A stretch of DNA of 12,686 bases from UBA6382 sp964596865 (GCA_964596865.1 CAZQVW010000057.1:1-12686), one strand, 5' to 3'; counted from the stretch's first letter, positions 7,033 to 12,523 are shown. The notes: a model not told the origin generated them from the letters alone. Program-made: numbers and translations.

Positions 7033-8040
7033 TTATTCGTCTTTCGTCTCTCCAGCCAATATGTCTGCCAACTTTCCATACAAATCGCGGAAATAGTCTA
7101 TCGTCTTTACGCGGAATCTACCGGCATTTTTGGCCAGCGCTTTCTTGTCTTTGCTAAGAGCGTATTCGTCCGTAATCCATTCTTCGGCGGGGTAGTCAAA
7201 TACAATAGTGGAGCCGGATTCATACGAGTAGTTGATATTCGTAGCCTTGGCCTCCACCTTGCCCTCTTTATACGTAGCCACAAAGGTGTAACGGATTAGC
7301 GTACTGTCTGTTACCCATTTCTTTTGCTTGAAATAGACAGGCTCGCACAATACCGCCTTCACCATGTTTGTTGCAACGGTGTCTATCCTGCTGATTTTGG
7401 TGTCCTCCGTATGGGCAATGATTTGGCTCACCACACTGACCACGCCCCTTATGGCTTGTTCTTCATTCACGCCTTTGCCTACGGCGATCTGTTTTTCAAA
7501 CACCACTTTTTTCCCCTCTTTCTGCAGCGCTCCCTCCATATAATAAGGTTCTGCGGCGTCCCAATAGAGAGTGTTCTCGGTGTTCAAATCGTTGCTGCCA
7601 GCGTGCCCAATATGATTGTTTCCGGCTTGCTCGGTAAAGGCATTATAGGTCGTCTTACTTTTCTGCCCGCCGGTATAAGCGTTAGCTGTCTTACTTTTCT
7701 GCTCATTTGAGGAGTACCCCGATTTCTGGGATAGCTCTAAAGCCTTTGTTTCTGCGGTTTGCTTACCGGCATTTTTTGCTGCCTTTTTCTGGGCTTTTCT
7801 TTGCGTCCGCTGTGCTTTCTTCAGTGCGCGCTTCTTGGCAGTCTTTGAGTTTTGGTAGTTTTGCCTCACATAACTGTTGTCTGTTGGCATCTGGGCCTCG
7901 GCCACTCCACCAATGCATATCAAACATACCATCAACATGATTACCCGTCTCATTGGCAATATTGAGTTTATCCGTGTGATTGCCGAAAGCATGTTAATCC
8001 GTCTTTTCGGCAACATTGCATAAATCCGTCTCATAGGCAT
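7033..8040 (-). CDS. Secreted DUF4468-like protein with Lys/Ala-rich linker
   Basis: From 8040 the protein has 335 residues. A signal peptide lies at residues 30-49 (MRRVIMLMVCLICIGGVAEA) before QMP. It is followed by a strongly basic Lys/Ala-rich stretch (KTAKKRALKKAQRTQRKAQK and on), a Ser/Thr/Gln-rich linker with two QKSKT copies, and a globular domain from about 165 (YYMEGALQKEGKKVVFEKQI) to the end. The C-terminal domain resembles the DUF4468 family of Bacteroidota envelope proteins; this is a tentative call. The open frame extends up to 8265, but that part is intergenic repeat and lies upstream of a TAnnTTTG box at 8080-8087, so it is excluded. Starts at 8040 and 7953 are both possible; 7953 gives a classical signal peptide, while 8040 adds residues encoded by three of four 27-bp repeats. 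Likely head gene of the cluster through pyrBI. Confidence 0.7.
   Translation of the reverse strand: MPMRRIYAMLPKRRINMLSAITRINSILPMRRVIMLMVCLICIGGVAEAQMPTDNSYVRQNYQNSKTAKKRALKKAQRTQRKAQKKAAKNAGKQTAETKALELSQKSGYSSNEQKSKTANAYTGGQKSKTTYNAFTEQAGNNHIGHAGSNDLNTENTLYWDAAEPYYMEGALQKEGKKVVFEKQIAVGKGVNEEQAIRGVVSVVSQIIAHTEDTKISRIDTVATNMVKAVLCEPVYFKQKKWVTDSTLIRYTFVATYKEGKVEAKATNINYSYESGSTIVFDYPAEEWITDEYALSKDKKALAKNAGRFRVKTIDYFRDLYGKLADILAGETKDE
7933..8040 (-). repeat. 27-bp imperfect tandem repeat at the signal-peptide end of the DUF4468-like gene
   Basis: Read on the minus strand after the ATG at 8040, four in-frame 27-bp units encode PMRRIYAML, PKRRINMLS, AITRINSIL and PMRRVIMLM. Each unit has a central AGACGG or ACACGG block for Arg-Arg or Thr-Arg. 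The last unit is also the n-region of the canonical signal peptide. Either the array has grown the n-region, or it is noncoding leader DNA upstream of a start at 7953. Confidence 0.65.
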
Positions 8041-8079
8041 CAAAAGCTCTTTCTTTACTTTGTTTTTAACTATTATCTG

Positions 8080-8087
8080 CAAAGTTA
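8080..8087 (-). promoter_or_regulatory. Bacteroidota -7 box (TAACTTTG) ahead of the DUF4468-like gene
   Basis: On the minus strand TAACTTTG matches the Bacteroides -7 consensus TAnnTTTG exactly. It lies about 40 nt upstream of the ATG at 8040, giving a leader of roughly 30-35 nt with a purine-rich stretch. No TTTG box is present at the expected -33 distance, so the promoter is only partly consensus. It supports a start at or below 8040 for the gene cluster that runs left to pyrBI and beyond. Confidence 0.5.
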
Positions 8088-8137
8088 GAAAATCTCTTTG
8101 ACTTACCGCCCTTTCCACCCCAAAATAATTGTTTCCT

Positions 8138-8152
8138 CCCTCCCTCCCTCCC
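8138..8152 (-). other. G-quadruplex-capable tract upstream of the operon promoter
   Basis: The minus strand has four GGG tracts separated by single A residues (GGGAGGGAGGGAGGG), an arrangement strongly associated with parallel G-quadruplexes. It lies about 50-70 bp upstream of the TAACTTTG box, on the coding-sense strand of the leftward operon. It may equally be a TCCC microsatellite without a role. Confidence 0.5.
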
Positions 8153-8177
8153 GCTTCTCGACTCATCTTTTTCCATA

Positions 8178-8379
8178 GGCAAGGCAAGGGGCAAGAGCTC
8201 GGGGGAATATCTCGGCCGACTCGGAGCACTCGGAGCACTCGGGCTACTCGGCATCTCCCGCCCAAAAATGCCCATCTTGCCTAAAAAAGCCTATTAATCG
8301 CCTAATTCCGCCTATAATTTCATCTTCCCGCAGAATGGCATGCTATAATGCCTCCAGGCGCTGCCTGGTTATGGGGTTA
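8178..8379 (-). repeat. Composite intergenic repeat, copy 2
   Basis: Oriented on the minus strand and starting inside the end of the HU-related gene: ACCCCATAA, then a hairpin (8354-8368), a spacer GGCATTATAGCATGCC, GGGAAGATGA, three or four roughly 10-bp units around 8278-8318 (plus-strand form AATTCCGCCT), a linker, five 9-bp units at 8211-8255 (plus-strand form CTCGGAGCA or CTCGGGCTA) and a GCTCTTGCCCCTTGCC tail. Module order matches copy 3. Confidence 0.85.
8354..8368 (-). terminator. Stop-adjacent hairpin (CCAGGC stem, GCT loop)
   Basis: CCAGGC-GCT-GCCTGG on the plus strand is a perfect 6-bp stem with a 3-nt loop. It abuts the TAA (8369-8371) of the first HU-related gene with no gap. 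There is no U-run, so it is not a canonical intrinsic terminator; it could protect the mRNA 3' end, act in termination with a factor, or be a recombination or transposition site. Confidence 0.5.
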
Positions 8380-8830
8380 CGGCATTACCGGTGATTGTTT
8401 TGTAGAGTTTGGATTTGGTGTTGATCATATCTGTTTGTGAGTCTTGCATCTGTTGCCTCAGGGCTGTGCAGGGTCTAAAGCGTATGTTCACCTTGCGTAT
8501 GTTGGCGTTGCTCACACCGTCTGTTGAGTCTACGCCAGCGCTTACCCATTTCTTCGACTTCTCGTCCCACATGCCTGTTTTCACAGTGGAGTAGAAGCAC
8601 CCCAGACCGTCAATGATGATGTTGTGCCCGTTGAGCACGAAGTTGTCTATCGCCTGACGAATGGCTGCGAAGCCCGTCATCAGTTCTTGCCTGTTGATAT
8701 TCGAGTTGTGTACAGAATAATCTGCCACGGCCTCTTCGTCAAACACACTGTAGCGGATAGGTCTGATAGTCCACATATCCAGTCCTGTCAGCTGATTCTT
8801 AAATTTGATTTTTCTAAAAGTAATGTCCAT
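8369..8830 (-). CDS. HU-related histone-like DNA-binding protein (long HU family)
   Basis: 153 residues of the HU-related type common in Bacteroidales (TIGR01201-like). An N-terminal extension with strands FRKIKFKNQ and WTIRPIRYS precedes a helical dimerisation part (32-70), then the NGHNIIIDGLGCFYSTVK strand pair (67-84) and RKVNIRFRPCTALRQQM (112-128), which correspond to the HU beta-sheet and DNA-clasping arm base. The charged segment WDEKSKKWVSAGVDSTDG sits where the arm is expected. Such proteins bend DNA; the target here is unknown. The last residues AVTP and the stop come from the shared repeat boundary. It lies between two direct copies of the composite repeat and shares FV-NGH and the GLGCF/QIGTF region with the HU-related gene to its right. 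Confidence 0.85.
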   Translation of the reverse strand: MDITFRKIKFKNQLTGLDMWTIRPIRYSVFDEEAVADYSVHNSNINRQELMTGFAAIRQAIDNFVLNGHNIIIDGLGCFYSTVKTGMWDEKSKKWVSAGVDSTDGVSNANIRKVNIRFRPCTALRQQMQDSQTDMINTKSKLYKTITGNAVTP

Positions 8831-8904
8831 ATTTTTAAAAATTAAACAGTTGATATTTTTCTTGTCTTAATCTCTCTTTTCTAATTTCATCGGGGGGCAA
8901 AGCA

Positions 8905-9110
8905 AGAGCTCGGTGGCAAGGGCTCGGGCTACTCGGGCTACTCGGCCTACTCGGAGAACTCGGAGTACTCGGGCTACTCGGCATCTCCTGCCTAATTCCG
9001 CCTAATTCCGCCTATCTTGCCTATAATGCTAAATCCTGCCTATTATCTCATCTTCCCGCCCAATGGCTTAGCCACGCTGCACCCCCATGCTATGGGGTTA
9101 TGGGGTTACG
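8905..9110 (-). repeat. Composite intergenic repeat, copy 3
   Basis: Oriented like copy 2. On the minus strand: ACCCCATAA, hairpin (9083-9097), the alternative spacer GCAGCGTGGCTAAGCC, GGGCGGGAAGATGA, irregular 10-bp-type units between about 8991 and 9050 (plus-strand CCTAATTCCG twice in tandem), a short linker, seven perfectly phased 9-bp units at 8923-8985, then the CTTGCC/GAGCTCTTGC tail. With copy 2 it forms direct repeats around the first HU-related gene. Confidence 0.85.
9083..9097 (-). terminator. Stop-adjacent hairpin (CCCCAT stem, GCT loop)
   Basis: CCCCAT-GCT-ATGGGG on the plus strand, a perfect 6-bp stem and GCT loop directly beside the TAA (9098-9100) of the second HU-related gene. 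Same geometry as the hairpin at 8354-8368 with a different stem sequence, so the structure is kept while pairing bases change. No U-run follows. Confidence 0.5.
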
Positions 9111-9514
9111 TTGTCAGCAGTTGTTAACTGGTCGTCCAGCATACTTCTGAAGCTCACCGAGCGTGTCATTGTCTTGATGCTCTTGGTGGGCGTGAAGCGC
9201 AACTTGAATTTCGGCTGACAGTTCTTTGGCACGGCCTCCTTCTCGGTGTCTACGGCTTTTGTCTTGCAACTGAGTGAGAACGTGCCAATCTGCGGTATTT
9301 TCACCGTGTGACCGTTCATCACAAAGGTCTCAATCAGACTCCTAAATGCAAAGATGGCGTTGTATGCCACCGGTCTGGAAATCTGCGAATGTTCCACCAT
9401 ATAGCTCACAAGGGCTTCGGTGTTGATTGGTTGTGTGTGTACGATGTTTGGATACAACTTGTTTGCTCCGCTCAACAGCGTACGTTTGGAAATTGTTGTC
9501 TTTAGTATTCCCAT
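9098..9514 (-). CDS. HU-related histone-like DNA-binding protein (short form)
   Basis: 138 residues. Residues 30-65 (INTEALVSYMVEHSQISRPVAYNAIFAF and on) are the helical dimer part; NGHTVKIPQIGTFSLSCKTK (67-86) is the HU-like strand pair with the conserved G-FS turn; FKLRFTPTKSIKTM (103-116) is the strand leaving the arm. Lys-rich ends fit DNA binding. It belongs to the same family as the neighbouring 153-residue protein, and both sit beside a helicase-like gene, suggesting a shared role in DNA handling, though this is inference. The ATG follows an A/T-rich leader. The gene ends NVTP-stop at the repeat boundary. A consensus promoter at 9788-9819 could serve it together with a possible small ORF. 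Confidence 0.85.
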   Translation of the reverse strand: MGILKTTISKRTLLSGANKLYPNIVHTQPINTEALVSYMVEHSQISRPVAYNAIFAFRSLIETFVMNGHTVKIPQIGTFSLSCKTKAVDTEKEAVPKNCQPKFKLRFTPTKSIKTMTRSVSFRSMLDDQLTTADNVTP

Positions 9515-9545
9515 AATCTAAAACTTTTAATAATTTGATATGTAG

Positions 9546-9740
9546 TTAATTATTCCCTCGCAGAAGAAGCCTCTCCATTTCCAGCTTCCACTTCAAACAG
9601 CCAACTTGCATTGGTTCATCCCCTTTCTCGCAATCCGACTTCAAACAGCCAGCTTGCATTGGTTCATCCCCCTTTTTTCTCGCAATCCGACCATTGGTTA
9701 CCTGCTTTTCATGGAGCGTTACCGTTCTTGCACTTGCCAT
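9546..9740 (-). CDS. Possible small protein encoded by the tandem-repeat leader
   Basis: A 64-residue open frame that begins about 40 nt downstream of the predicted transcription start of a consensus promoter and ends 31 bp before the second HU-related gene. Its sequence contains two copies of KGDEPMQ(A/V)GCLK because it spans the 48/52-bp tandem repeat. It is basic and has no recognisable domain. The repeat's 4-bp length difference does not break this frame, since the second reading falls into a slightly different residue register. It could be a leader or upstream ORF, a small gene, or chance reading of a long 5' untranslated region. Confidence 0.3.
   Translation of the reverse strand: MASARTVTLHEKQVTNGRIARKKGDEPMQAGCLKSDCEKGDEPMQVGCLKWKLEMERLLLRGNN
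9591..9690. repeat. Tandem duplication, 48 bp and 52 bp
   Basis: Two adjacent copies, 9591-9638 and 9639-9690, both begin CTTCAAACAGCCA and end CTCGCAATCCGA. They differ by one A/G substitution and by the length of the C/T run in the middle, as expected from slippage. They lie inside the leader between the promoter at 9788 and the second HU-related gene. Confidence 0.9.
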
Positions 9741-9787
9741 TTGGTGTCAGCTTTTCTGTGCCGAGGCTCTTCCGCTTGTTTCTGATA

Positions 9788-9819
9788 CAAATTTACGACT
9801 TTTTCCCGACATCTCCAAA
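9788..9819 (-). promoter_or_regulatory. Consensus Bacteroidota promoter
   Basis: On the minus strand TTTG (9816-9819), a 20-bp spacer and TAAATTTG (9788-9795) match the Bacteroides TTTG-N19-21-TAnnTTTG promoter in both boxes and spacing. Transcription would begin near 9780 and run leftward into the small ORF at 9740 and the HU-related gene at 9514. It is the best promoter seen in this window. Confidence 0.7.
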
Positions 9820-9820
9820 T

Positions 9821-9865
9821 AATCTAAGTGAAATCCTTACCTCATCTAATTAAATTACTTAGATT
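9821..9865. promoter_or_regulatory. Inverted repeat beside the -33 box, candidate operator
   Basis: AATCTAAGT (9821-9829) and ACTTAGATT (9857-9865) are perfect 9-bp inverted repeats separated by 27 bp. A third ATCTAA (9844-9849) lies 22 bp from the first, about two helical turns. The nearest arm starts one base from the -33 box of the promoter at 9788-9819, where an activator or repressor site would be expected. Confidence 0.5.
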
Positions 9866-9955
9866 TCCGGCCATTTCTTCACTCTTACCTCCATCTGCGT
9901 CCCTCCGCAATACCACCCTCCATAAATTTTGTCAATTCATCTCCCCTTCATCTTC
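9866..9955. other. Spacer with no recognised gene
   Basis: Between the inverted repeat and the hairpin cluster. Pyrimidine-rich on the plus strand; no coding or RNA feature is supported. Confidence 0.4.
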
Positions 9956-10120
9956 CTACCCAACGGCATGCTATAATGCACCCCCATGCTATGGGGCCCA
10001 ACGGCATGCTATAATGCCTCCAGGCGCTGCCTGGCTATAATGCCTCCACACGCTGTGTGGCATGCTATGGGGCCCAACGGCTTAGCCACGCTGCCTCCAC
10101 ACGCTGTGTGGCTATGGGGT
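9956..10120 (-). repeat. Hairpin-rich repeat cluster downstream of the helicase gene
   Basis: An expanded hairpin module without the 9-bp and 10-bp arrays. Four 15-nt hairpins (9982-9996, 10020-10034, 10046-10060, 10097-10111) are all of the form N6-GCT-N6', with stems CCCCAT, CCAGGC, CCACAC and CCACAC. They are separated by two interchangeable spacers, GGCATGCTATAATGC and GGCTTAGCCACGCTGC (the first sometimes shortened), and by CCCAACGG joints. The cluster runs into the TTAACCCCATAG end of the helicase gene. Confidence 0.85.
10097..10111 (-). terminator. Stop-adjacent hairpin (CCACAC stem, GCT loop)
   Basis: CCACAC-GCT-GTGTGG on the plus strand directly abuts the TAG (10112-10114) of the helicase-like gene. 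It has the same geometry as the hairpins at 8354-8368 and 9083-9097, a third stem sequence, and no U-run. An identical hairpin lies at 10046-10060. Confidence 0.5.
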
Positions 10121-12523
10121 TAATAATCCTGGCAGATCGTCTATGCCAAAGGCGAGTGCTTCATAGAATTTTTTATTACAGATGTTATCGGTTCTTTGCT
10201 TGGGTTCGCCTTCCCATTCGCAGGCGTTATAACTTACCACCCTATAGAGCTTGTTACCGCTCACCGTTGTCTGTTGCCATTTCGCGAAGATTGTGTGATG
10301 CGCTTTCTTTAATTGGCCATCCAGTTTCCATTTCCTGCCCAGTACTTTCATCGTATTGCCAATCTGTTCGGACGAGAACGTTTTACCTACGGGAAACAGC
10401 GTCATGACGTCCTTCTTCTCCGCGTTGTCATCACTTAGAGCCCAAAACAATGTTCTGTAGGTCAGCTTCAGTATGTTGCTTTTCCATTTCCTATTGTCGG
10501 TGGACATCTCTTCGTCCATCTTCGCTTTCAATTTGTCTGGGTCTACTAATGGCATCATTTTACCGATGGCTTGAATTAGTAAATTGCAGTCGGGATTGTC
10601 CTTCAGTCTACCTAAACCGGCGATTTTTTGGCTTCTTGTAATTGAATATTGCTCGAAGCAGGCATCCTTAATCAGCTCCCAATTTTCTGCGGTTATGGCC
10701 TCTGTTGCTTTCTGGGTCTGTTCGCCACCTATAATACTATCGTCACCTGCTATTGGTTTTGTTTTAATTATCTCCGGCCTAAAATTATTCTTTTCCAGTT
10801 CTTTCACCAGCGTCTGACTCTTTTCCCGATTGTAAAAATAATTTATCAACGTTGCTTCCTTCACGATATTGTCGCTGTTGAAATAATTGGCCACAAGGTC
10901 GTTGTTGAGGTCAAACCTCACCAGCGGTGCAATACTGCTTCTGTCCATTGTGCAATTTGAGCGGGAAATTATGTCTTTCTGCGCATATTTGTCGCCGTCA
11001 AAGGCCGCATGGTATCTGGGCAAGCATTTGACAAACTCCTCCGGCATATCCTTGATCTCTTCACGTTTAATTATATAGTTTGTCATGTTTGCTAAATGTT
11101 TCCTTACATCGCTTTGGTATTCGTCTATCTCGGCTGGAAATGGCTCTTCCTTACGGAGTATCATCATTTTATGCGACTCATAGGTGTCGTATACCAAACA
11201 ATTGCCCAGTAGCCCGTCATTGTGTCTGCATCGGCCCTGTATCTGAATCAAATTCTCCACTGTAAACATGGTGTACGCGTATCTCGTACTCGCCACCTGC
11301 ATCAGATAGAAGCGCTCTTTTATGTCTATGCCCACATAGAATGAGCACGTCATAAACACTATGCGCCTGTCCAAATACCCGTCCTTCAAATCACACAATA
11401 ACTCCAAGCCGTAGTGCTTCTCCAATTTCTCAATCTTCCTCTGACTGGTGGTTTCGTTCTTAATCTTTTCTTGCTCTAATTTGATTCTTGCGGCAGCCTC
11501 GCTATCGCTTTCCTCATCTGTCTCGCCACCCTGAATCATGGTTTTATTCTTATCACCTGCGCTCATCGATTGCTCCATAATGGTGTCGCCCGAATCTGCA
11601 TCTTTGGAGCACATCACCCCGCATTCCTTTCTGATTTCTTCCGGCAAGGCCTCTATGATATTGCTTATATACGTAACCTTATTCAATGCCACCACCAGCT
11701 TTTCCTCCGTGCTTCTCTTCTTTTTCCAGAAATCAACAATCTTTTCTTTTGCAAACGTTATTGGGTCGTTGGTGGGGTAGAGGAGTATCTTGCCGCGGTC
11801 TGTAGTATCCGGAAATTCAATCACGTTCTTCCGCTCTTTGCTGATTCGGGGATCGCTGAAACTCTCAATCTTGGCCGTGGCAGACAGCATGCAGCGCTTA
11901 TCTTTCGCAAACCTCCAATAACAATCTATTGCCTTCGCCATATTCGGGCGAAAACTGCTGTCGTTCTGATAACAATCAATCTCGTCCACTGCAAAGAAAT
12001 AACTACTGTATACATCTTCGCCCAACTTCTCCAACATATCCAGCAATCTTGGCACACTGTCAGACACCACCACAAACTTCTTGTATTCTATCGCCTCGTT
12101 GTGAAGGTATTCGTCCACCGACTCTTTGCTAAACCCGCGGCCCGCATAATTGAATTCCTTGTAACTGCCGCCGCAATAACACACCTTGTATTTATCTCCG
12201 ATTTTGCCACAGCTTATCGTCTTTTGGCTTGCCAGTTCTCTTGTCGGCACCACGATAATACTGTTGCGCTTGCTCGTTAGTTCCAAGGTCGTGGCTCCTA
12301 CGCCCGTTCTTTCCTTGTATAAGAAGCCTTCCGGCAACGCATCCATGTAGTCTTTCAGATACACATGCTGCCCTTGTTCTACCGGTGTCAGTGGTTCCCA
12401 TACCTTGCAGTCAATAGCATCCTCATGTAACACTTCTGTTTGTTCGTTCTCGCCTGATATACAGGTGGTTGGGTGTTGCTCTTCTGAAGAGTGATTCCCC
12501 GTGTTTAAAATTTTTTTTTCCAT
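10112..12523 (-). CDS. SF2 helicase-like protein with variant Walker A motif
   Basis: 803 residues from 12523. Helicase motifs appear in order: KERTGVGATTLEL (70-82, motif I position but with Ala where GKT would have Lys), IIVVPTRELASQK (89-101, Ia), FFAVDEIDCY (176-185, motif II, DE-D), CMLSATA (211-217, III), VFMTCSFYVGIDIKE (389-403, V-like) and LIQIQGRCRHNDG (425-437, VI). An acidic, Lys-rich probable coiled coil (about 305-370) interrupts the second RecA-like domain. The C-terminus (about 707-765, FPVGKTFSSEQIGNTMKVLG to LYRVVSYN) looks like a winged helix of the kind found after replication helicases and primases. The specific role is unknown; mobile-element replication is plausible. 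A start at 12583 would add 20 residues; 12523 is preferred for its A-rich leader. Nearby HU-related genes and a common 3' signature suggest related ancestry. Confidence 0.7.
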   Translation of the reverse strand: MEKKILNTGNHSSEEQHPTTCISGENEQTEVLHEDAIDCKVWEPLTPVEQGQHVYLKDYMDALPEGFLYKERTGVGATTLELTSKRNSIIVVPTRELASQKTISCGKIGDKYKVCYCGGSYKEFNYAGRGFSKESVDEYLHNEAIEYKKFVVVSDSVPRLLDMLEKLGEDVYSSYFFAVDEIDCYQNDSSFRPNMAKAIDCYWRFAKDKRCMLSATAKIESFSDPRISKERKNVIEFPDTTDRGKILLYPTNDPITFAKEKIVDFWKKKRSTEEKLVVALNKVTYISNIIEALPEEIRKECGVMCSKDADSGDTIMEQSMSAGDKNKTMIQGGETDEESDSEAAARIKLEQEKIKNETTSQRKIEKLEKHYGLELLCDLKDGYLDRRIVFMTCSFYVGIDIKERFYLMQVASTRYAYTMFTVENLIQIQGRCRHNDGLLGNCLVYDTYESHKMMILRKEEPFPAEIDEYQSDVRKHLANMTNYIIKREEIKDMPEEFVKCLPRYHAAFDGDKYAQKDIISRSNCTMDRSSIAPLVRFDLNNDLVANYFNSDNIVKEATLINYFYNREKSQTLVKELEKNNFRPEIIKTKPIAGDDSIIGGEQTQKATEAITAENWELIKDACFEQYSITRSQKIAGLGRLKDNPDCNLLIQAIGKMMPLVDPDKLKAKMDEEMSTDNRKWKSNILKLTYRTLFWALSDDNAEKKDVMTLFPVGKTFSSEQIGNTMKVLGRKWKLDGQLKKAHHTIFAKWQQTTVSGNKLYRVVSYNACEWEGEPKQRTDNICNKKFYEALAFGIDDLPGLLTP
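12511..12519 (-). repeat. A9 homopolymer in the first codons of the helicase-like gene
   Basis: Read on the minus strand, codons two to five after the ATG at 12523 contain nine consecutive A residues (GAA AAA AAA ATT). Tracts of this length can slip in replication or transcription. If 12523 is the start, slippage would shift the frame at the very beginning; if 12583 is the start, the effect is similar. Confidence 0.5.

Larger units (their letters stand above)
8041..8368. other. Intergenic region between the first HU-related gene and the envelope/pyr cluster
   Basis: This 328-bp gap holds, on the minus strand from right to left, the stop-adjacent hairpin, composite repeat copy 2, the GGGA tract and the TAACTTTG box with a short leader. 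Open frames crossing it consist mainly of repeat sequence and are not credible genes. Confidence 0.7.

Noticed and set aside
8041..8275. N-terminal extension of the DUF4468-like protein up to 8265, or a separate 69-residue frame
   Set aside because: The extension is mainly composite repeat and microsatellite sequence and lies upstream of the likely promoter box at 8080-8087.
8923..9060. CRISPR array
   Set aside because: Repeat units are only 9-10 bp and contiguous, without unique spacers of uniform length, and no cas genes are present.
9963..10042. TATAAT-type -10 boxes within the GCTATAATGC spacers
   Set aside because: The motif is part of the repeat spacer, has no -35 partner, and Bacteroidota promoters use TAnnTTTG instead.
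9956..10120. Integron attC site or integron cassette array
   Set aside because: CCCAACGG joints resemble RYYYAAC core sites and the hairpins follow stop codons, but all joints are in the same orientation and no matching GTTRRRY site lies on the same strand. No integrase is in view. The cassette idea is kept only as a general alternative.
9611..10407. Plus-strand open frames through the hairpin cluster (for example 9828-10040 and 10057-10407)
   Set aside because: They read repeats or the antisense strand of the helicase-like gene and have no domain or start context.
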